NCBI GenBank assembly: GCA_020466095.1
Contig: CM035807.1
Span: forward strand, 45,942,398 to 46,006,397
Direction: 5' to 3'
Source: Chlorops oryzae
Taxonomy: Eukaryota; Arthropoda; Insecta; Diptera; Chloropidae
Length of the DNA: 64,000 nucleotides
The translations under genes and the position numbers were made by a program. The stretch's first letter is position 1, and every line of letters begins with the position of its first letter. The notes below the pieces were generated by a model. It made no database searches and was not told the DNA's origin. It saw nothing but the letters and a program-made list of their open reading frames with translations. Positions 58,300 to 64,000 of this stretch are shown piece by piece.

Positions 58300-59440
58300 C
58301 AATATGTTTACATTGATATGTGTTAAATCTAAAGGGCTCTACGCTCTAAAGCAGCAAGTAAATTTCCTATACCAAACACATGTATAGCATTGACAGATAT
58401 ATGGTGTAAAGTCTATAGACTTCACACTACAATGGAAAAAGTCTATGTTGGGGTGACACACTACAATTGATTGTGGATTTCTATTGTGGACTTCTTTAAA
58501 ACAGCTGATAATTGAAAATTAAAACAACAACAAAAACAATAAAAACATTTTGGTAGCATTTAGCCTCGATTTTATCTCAAAAAAATCCATGAAAATATCG
58601 TTTGTTTGTTCTATAAATCCATACGATGGAATTAATTTCATGTATTTCGCATAAATTACTTGAAATTAGAAATTGAAACATCTGGTTTCCGATAAAATAA
58701 TCGAAATTTCATTTAATTTTGTGCAGCGTTGCCATATCAATCTAAGAAGTCCACAATAAATCCTCCCTTTCAATGTAGTGTGAAGTCTATAAAAAGTCTA
58801 TGTTGGCTAAGGTAGACTTTTGAGAAATACCTATGTGTGTCACCTAGACTTCACACCATCATGGTGTAAAATACCTATGTCTGTCAGTGGCTAGTAGAGA
58901 AAAAAAGAAGTACTTTGGCTTACTTTCGCTACTTGAACGCATACGCTAATTACAAGTAATCGGACACATAGAGTTGCCTTTAAATCATACCTTTTCTATA
59001 TTTCTGTCGATCTGTCATTGAAATTTCAACTCTGTTTTCTTTTCTTCAAAGGAATGAGCTCGTTACTTCCTTTCAATTAACTTTAACAAAGTTGATCCCT
59101 TAATGTCATTTCTTATGCAAACACTTATTGCTCATCTGTGTTAAAACTTTTTTTATGTATTCTTTAAACATGAAATTAAACTGCAAGCAAAATGCAGATG
59201 TGTGTAGTCTGAAATTTGTTTTCAATATTGCATTTATCGCGCTAATGGGCTCTACGCAGATATGCAGGAAGTAAATTTCCTATACTAAACACATGCAAAA
59301 AAAAAACCAATAAGTACTTTGTGTTACTTCTGAAACTTCAACGAATACGCAGAATAAAAGCAATCGAATATGCAGGGTTGCATTGAAATCATACATTTTC
59401 TATATTTCCCTGTGAAAACCAAACTATCCGAACGATTTTT
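58300..59440. repeat. Direct segmental repeat, one copy hit by a MITE
   Basis: 58335-58388 plus 58891-59010 match 59235-59420: shared GGGCTCTACGC, AAGTAAATTTCCTATAC, AGTACTTTG and TTTCTATATTTC blocks in the same order. The second copy lacks the 500-bp insert, so it serves as an empty site. Confidence 0.7.
58389..58890. mobile_element. MITE-like element in the first repeat copy
   Basis: Ends CATTGACAGATATATGG and the complement of CCTATGTCTGTCAGTGG are inverted. Inner inverted blocks repeat TATAGACTTCACACTACA and GTCTATGTTGG. About 500 bp, noncoding; the exact target duplication is unclear. Confidence 0.65.
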
Positions 59441-59499
59441 TTTTTTTCTAAACCGGCACACATCGAGCACATCCCAGCACAAGTTTAAAAAACTATAAA

Positions 59500-59866
59500 T
59501 TTTATTAAGTGGGGGCTAATGCACATAAGCTTTTCTACATCTGGCCCAATTTGGTAAATGAGCACGGAATTTACTTTGTCTTGGAGGACACAGAGTGCTG
59601 GAGGGTAAAAGAAAAGCAGCTTCTGAACCAAATTCCTATTGGAGCGTTGGAGAACTTCAAACGTCAAGCGCAGTGGAGTACTTCCAGAAGTCTATACAAG
59701 CAGCTCTTCTTTAATCTCTAGCTGAGAAAACCTATTTTAGCGACAAGTTTAGACTTCTTAACATATCTTACATTTGGAGGGCACGCTGCGAACTGCTACC
59801 ATTTAACTACTACCCGTTTAGATCCACGGAAAATACCGAATGCATTTTGTGCAATCTGGAAGAGAC

Positions 59867-59870
<4 letters not shown>
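59500..59870 (+). pseudogene. Non-LTR (LINE) C-terminal relic
   Basis: The frame 59509-59721 runs to YKQLFFNL. After a frame change, 59720-59870 reads LNISYIWRARCELLPFNYYP and ECILCNLEETQSL, the zinc-like C-terminal region seen after RT in several insect LINEs. A (TC)n tract cuts it off. I cannot place the clade. Confidence 0.55.

Positions 59871-59909
<39 letters not shown>
59871..59909. repeat. (TC)n microsatellite
   Basis: Pure TC dinucleotide run of about 39 bp, at the break of the LINE relic. Confidence 0.95.
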
Positions 59910-59910
<1 letters not shown>

Positions 59911-59913
<3 letters not shown>

Positions 59914-60240
59914 ATCGAATTGGAATCGAACAGATAATACGATAGAAGCCCGATATCGCAAATTATAAATTCCACGATAAAAATGCGAGCTCGATGCAAG
60001 CTCGTTGCAAACGATTCGAATTTTTTCGCATTTTCTCTTCGAATCGAATTCGAATCGCACAGAAAAAAGATAAAAGCGCGATATTGAAAATCATAAATTC
60101 TACGATAAAAATGCGAGCTCGATGCGAGCTCTCTGCAAACGATTCGAATTTTCATCGCATTTTCCTTTCGAATCGAATTTGAATCGAAAGGAAAATACGA
60201 TTTAAGCGTGATATCGCGGAAATTCGATTCTAATTCGTTT
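59911..60240. repeat. 129-bp tandem repeat with GAATTCG motifs
   Basis: CGAATCGAAT anchors at 59911, 60040 and 60169 give a 129-bp period. Units contain ATGCGAGCTCGATG and ACGATTCGAATTTT. About 2.5 copies. Related but disordered motifs continue to about 60300 and again at 60655-60910. Confidence 0.85.
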
Positions 60241-60432
60241 AATGCGATTCGCGCTCTACGAATTCGATTGGAATTCGTTTTCGTATTTGTGTTAATTGGG
60301 TACGAAACTTTAATTCTCGAAAGTAGTGTTGTTAATTTCTTTCCAATCACGAGGCATTCGAGAAAACTATAGGATCAATTTTAACTTTTAAACGAAAAAA
60401 ATGCAGTCATTTCAATTCGCTGAAGACAGTGC

Positions 60433-60485
60433 AATGGGTAAGCAGATGACTAGAAATCGAAATGTTTGGGGTTCAAATCCCACAG
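60433..60485 (+). other. tRNA-Ser-like SINE head
   Basis: GGGTAAGCAG, TGACTAGAAATC (as in a Ser-AGA anticodon arm, from memory) and GGGGTTCAAATCCC (a good B box) occur in tRNA order and spacing. It may be the 5' part of a SINE that runs to the A/T-rich tail near 60620. Confidence 0.45.
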
Positions 60486-60639
60486 CGGGTGGATTCAAAA
60501 GCGTGGTTACCAGCATTGGAACCAGTTTTTATATATTTTTTTATTACCGAAAATAGTCTTACAACAAGACTCTTATTTGCATTTAACATTAAAAATAAAA
60601 AATAATCATTTAAAAAAATCTAAGTTTTTTTTTGGGAAT

Positions 60640-62190
60640 CGAATATCATAAAACATTCGAAGCTAAAGCGATAAGAATATGATAGAAATTTCGACAAAAA
60701 GGTGAATCGAATATGATAAAAAATTCGAAAAAAGCGCGATAGCAAAACCATAGCAAAATACGAGTCGCGCGCGATTCATAAACGATAAATATACGATAAA
60801 AATACGAGTCGCGTATAAAGGTTACTCCCTCACGATTCAAACTCGCCGCGAACTCTCGCCTTGAAGAGTTTTCACGTCAAAACGAATTCGATTGAATTCG
60901 ATTCGAACTCGTTGTTCTTATTGGGGAGCTACCGTTTTAAACGCAGCCCTATCACTTCGACTACATGTAAAAAGCGTATTCCTCGAAGAAGAAAACGTAA
61001 GCTTAATTACTTCTCCGTTTTTTACATATGTTTGGTATAGAAAATTCACTTGCTTCTTTAGAGCGGATATCACTCACAAGCGGAGATCCTTCAAAATCCC
61101 GCGAGTCCTTTTTCGACGAATTTATTTTAAATCGGGTTATAACGATTTGTGATGTTTTTGTGAAAATAAACTTTGATTTCGAAAACGACTTCTGAAAAAT
61201 TTCACGCAATTTATTACGGTAAAGCAAACATTTTTAATGAAATTTGTATTGGATTGGTTTGATTATTTTCAACAAAAAGTTCCAGCCCTAGTGATCATGA
61301 TCAGCAAAAACAAATAATTGAAAAACAATTTCTGAAGTGAATTGTTAGAGAAAACTTTAATGTAGATTATCACAATATGTATACTTTACAGGCAAGAGAT
61401 ATTGGAAAGCTTACATGAAAGGCTTAGCAAATGTAGAGCATGTGGGTTCAGATAATTATAGGCGCTTTTATGTTTTTTTAAATTGATAATTGCTCTTTTG
61501 AGAATTAAAATACTGATAAATGTGTAAATTATTAATATATACTTTAATGCATAATATGCAATACGTTCTTACACTAGATGAAGAGCTGTGCTTGAATTGA
61601 TTATTTAATGGTAGGGGCAATATACTGTATACATATACCCACTCCGGTTGTCACATTATATTAACTTGTTATTAAATATATTAAGTGCAACTTATAAGAG
61701 CGTTGATGGTTTCGTGTTTTTTTTAAATTATATTTAATGTTCGAATTTATTTCCTGTGTCGTGCTTGTTTGTTATGCAGATAATCAGATTCAGTGGTGGA
61801 TGAAACTCATCAGCCAGGTCAACAGCTATCACTGATCCAAGTTCAGCTAGCAAATGTTTTACTGCAATCTTTTACTGTTGTCGTCACTCTTTTTCTGAAA
61901 AGAGAAAATGTTTCTGGCTTAATAACACGCAACCAACTTGGATTAATCGTGAATATATATTTATCGATAAGCCGTAGTGCTTAAATTAGAAAAACCAGAT
62001 TGGAAATAAAATATTCCGGACAATAGAGCTAACAAAAATTCATTGAAATATTTAGAAACACTAAGATTTTGTTTTAGGAATTTTTTGCCACACTCACTTT
62101 TCCAATTTTTTTAAAACTATATTTCGTACGCAAAAGATTTTTGACATATCAAATTTCATCAAACCATTATGGGCGTGCCAGTAGGCGGAG
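60640..62190. other. AT-rich stretch without genes
   Basis: Holds scattered GAATCGAAT/ATACGATAAAAAT motifs to about 60910, then unique AT-rich sequence. Short frames lack domains. Confidence 0.4.
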
Positions 62191-62194
62191 TTTC

Positions 62195-62345
62195 TCTATA
62201 TTTTTATACCCGACACACTCTGTGTCGAGGGTATTTTGCGTTTTTTGGGTTCTGTGTAACACCCAGAACCAGTCGAGATAGACCATACAAAATGTATATA
62301 GAAATGATCAGCGTCACCAGGAGATTCGATTTAGACATGTCCGTC

Positions 62346-62380
<35 letters not shown>

Positions 62381-63085
62381 CTGTCCGTCTGTCTGTATAC
62401 AGTTATCTTATCGAAGGAGTTGAGCTATCTTGACAAAATTTGGTATGCGTGCTCACGGGGACATGAGTAAGAACAAGTTCGAGAATGGACCCGATCGGAC
62501 CATTTTTAGGGGTATCTCCAGTACTAGGGTCTGTTACGAAAATCACAAAATCTGCTCTAAAATCGAAGTTTTTCAAGATATTTTGATGAAACTTGGTATT
62601 TGAACATGTTTAAAGGCAAGTAATATGATTTCAAAAAATTTGAAAAGTGGGCGTGGCATAAGGGCGTTTTTCGAAAATTGTCTCCTTCACCCGAAATACA
62701 AATGGGACTTGAACGAAAGTTGGCACGTATGCTTCCTTGATAGCTAGTAACGTGCTTCGATAGAACCATTATTAAGGGTACCTCTAGTAATAGGGTCTGT
62801 CACAAAAATCCCAAAAATGCCTCAAAAGCGGATTTTATTGAAATATTTCAATGAAACTTAGAATTTAAGCGTACATATAAGGGTCCGATTAGAATTTCAA
62901 AAAAATTGAAAAATTGGGCGTGGCAAATGGGCGATTTTTATAAAGAAATTTAACAAAAGTCGGTATATGGGCCCAATATGTCCTTAAACACCTCTTGATA
63001 TTAAAAATTATTCGAACATAAGTGTCTGTGTCGGGTATTCTATTGTCAGGCTCGCCTGACTATAACACCCTTACTTGTTTTTTTT
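62195..63085. mobile_element. DINE-1/mini-me-like repeat
   Basis: It starts TATTTTTATACCCGACAC, contains a (GTCY)n tract after GACATGTCCGTCC, has repeated blocks on AAAATTGGGCGTGGC, and ends GTGTCGGGTATT ... CCTTACTTGTTTTT. This layout, with a proto-microsatellite of the GTCY type, is known from the mini-me/DINE-1 repeats of flies. The assignment is by layout only. Confidence 0.55.
62341..62396. repeat. (GTCY)n microsatellite
   Basis: GTCT/GTCC tetramers repeated for about 56 bp inside the DINE-like element. Confidence 0.92.
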
Positions 63086-63364
63086 TCCATTTGCTTAGTC
63101 AAGTAAAAGAATTTTGGCCGACATTCTTTTTAATGCCTTAACTTTTGTTCCTGCCAATGAAATTCAGTTTTCATCAACCAACCACCCAGCTCCCATACAA
63201 CCTGTAATTAAATATTAGTATAAAATCTATTCCTTTGATCAGAATTTATTGAGACTTAGCATAAGGTGTACTATTAGGGCGTTTCAGTCGTGGAAAAAAG
63301 TGTTGAATGCCGAAGACGGCGGGATTTCTAACGAAAAATAATGCAAATCGAAAAATTTGGGCAT

Positions 63365-63750
63365 CATTTAAAATTTTTTACATTGAGGTTTAGAGGTCGC
63401 GCAAATGAATTGAAGCCAAAAATTAAAATTTTGGTTCATAAGGCAAAATTTTAGTCAATTACAAAAACAAATTTATATGCAAATAAATGATTTCGAAACG
63501 CCTAAACATATTATGAATCAATTGACCGGCAAAACATCGAACTCTTCCCAGAAAAACCAATAATTGAATTCAATTTTTGTGCTTTCGGCCCCTAAAAAAA
63601 TACAGAAAAAGTTGAAAATCTGTCAAATTGAAAATTCTAAATTTACGAAAACGAAATAAAAATTTTTTTGCTCTCTTTAAGGCGTTATTTGACGAAAATT
63701 CAAGTCCTCTAAGCGACCTCTAAACATAAATTTAAGAAATTTTAAATTTT
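63365..63750. repeat. Inverted repeat, MITE-like
   Basis: GAGGTTTAGAGGTCGC near 63385 faces GCGACCTCTAAACAT near 63712, with AAATTTTTTA / AAATTTTAAATTT flanks in inverse order. No clear target duplication. 63751-64000 is AT-rich with nothing recognisable. Confidence 0.45.
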
Positions 63751-64000
63751 TTTTTTTTTTTTTTTTGAACGTATTTTTATTAATATATCTTCAAAAAACT
63801 TATGAACTAACAATAAGTGAAAAATCTTAATGCTAGAATATAAAATATATATATAATATATATATGGCAAGCCACTTCACAAATATTAATCTTAGTAGCT
63901 ATGAGTTATGAATTGTTGTTTTCCTTATTCCTAAATTTAAAAAGAATAAATCAGTTCTTACATGCTATTCGGATTGTACGATTAATATTCATTCAAATAT

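Noticed and set aside
59796..60350. 184-codon minus-strand frame with Arg/Glu repeats
   Set aside because: It follows the (TC)n tract and the 129-bp tandem units; no domain.

Overview
The window looks like repeat-packed, probably heterochromatic or intergenic DNA of a higher fly (Diptera). I infer this from the mix of element families: insect-type BEL/Pao and Ty3/Gypsy elements, a Gypsy element with a baculovirus-F-like env, mariner, hAT, PIF/Harbinger with a MADF-BESS partner, a Jockey-type LINE end, and a DINE-1/mini-me-like element with a (GTCY)n tract. I recognise no ordinary host gene with confidence. Almost every coding stretch belongs to a mobile element, and most carry stops or frameshifts.

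Layout. 1-460: end of a Gypsy integrase, a polypurine tract and one LTR. 995-1743: degraded BEL/Pao gag knuckle and protease. 2269-12203 (minus): Gypsy-1, about 9.9 kb with two ~0.8-kb LTRs, protease-RT-RNaseH-integrase, an unexpected Ulp1/SENP-like C48 cysteine protease ORF, and a furin-cleaved env; gag is missing. 12204-13438: an unidentified minus-strand coding relic. 13439-27690 (plus): BEL-1, split by two minus-strand Gypsy elements with clean 5-bp target duplications, Gypsy-2 (14172-20038, itself hit by a 1.9-kb hAT-like element) and Gypsy-3 (20637-26742, with identical 175-bp LTRs and itself hit by a mariner with an open transposase).

28022-39473: an 11.45-kb hAT with an 8-bp duplication. 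It holds a nearly complete transposase, a Gypsy-4 with an intact 1064-codon pol frame, a tRNA-Lys-like relic, an unrecognised 233-residue ORF behind a good intron, and a second hAT MITE. 39482-44884: two halves of a BEL/Pao element placed head to head, looking like an internal inversion, with a probable 5' LTR.

45664-46770: a 236-bp minisatellite. 47320-50818: mariner copies around a 768-bp pure poly(T) block and an error-rich second copy of the minisatellite; this part looks like an assembly artefact. 51190-53016: PIF/Harbinger nuclease halves and a MADF-BESS gene. 53439-54102: a TAA-flanked element with a Myb/SANT ORF. 54828-57420: Gypsy relics, one interrupted by a 5'-truncated Jockey. 57.7-64 kb: MITE-like inverted repeats, a LINE relic, tandem repeats, a tRNA-Ser-like SINE head and the DINE-1/mini-me-like element.

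The genes do not form a pathway. They record nested insertions. The order in the central block can be read from the target duplications: BEL-1 first, then Gypsy-2 and Gypsy-3 into it, then the hAT into Gypsy-2 and the mariner into Gypsy-3.
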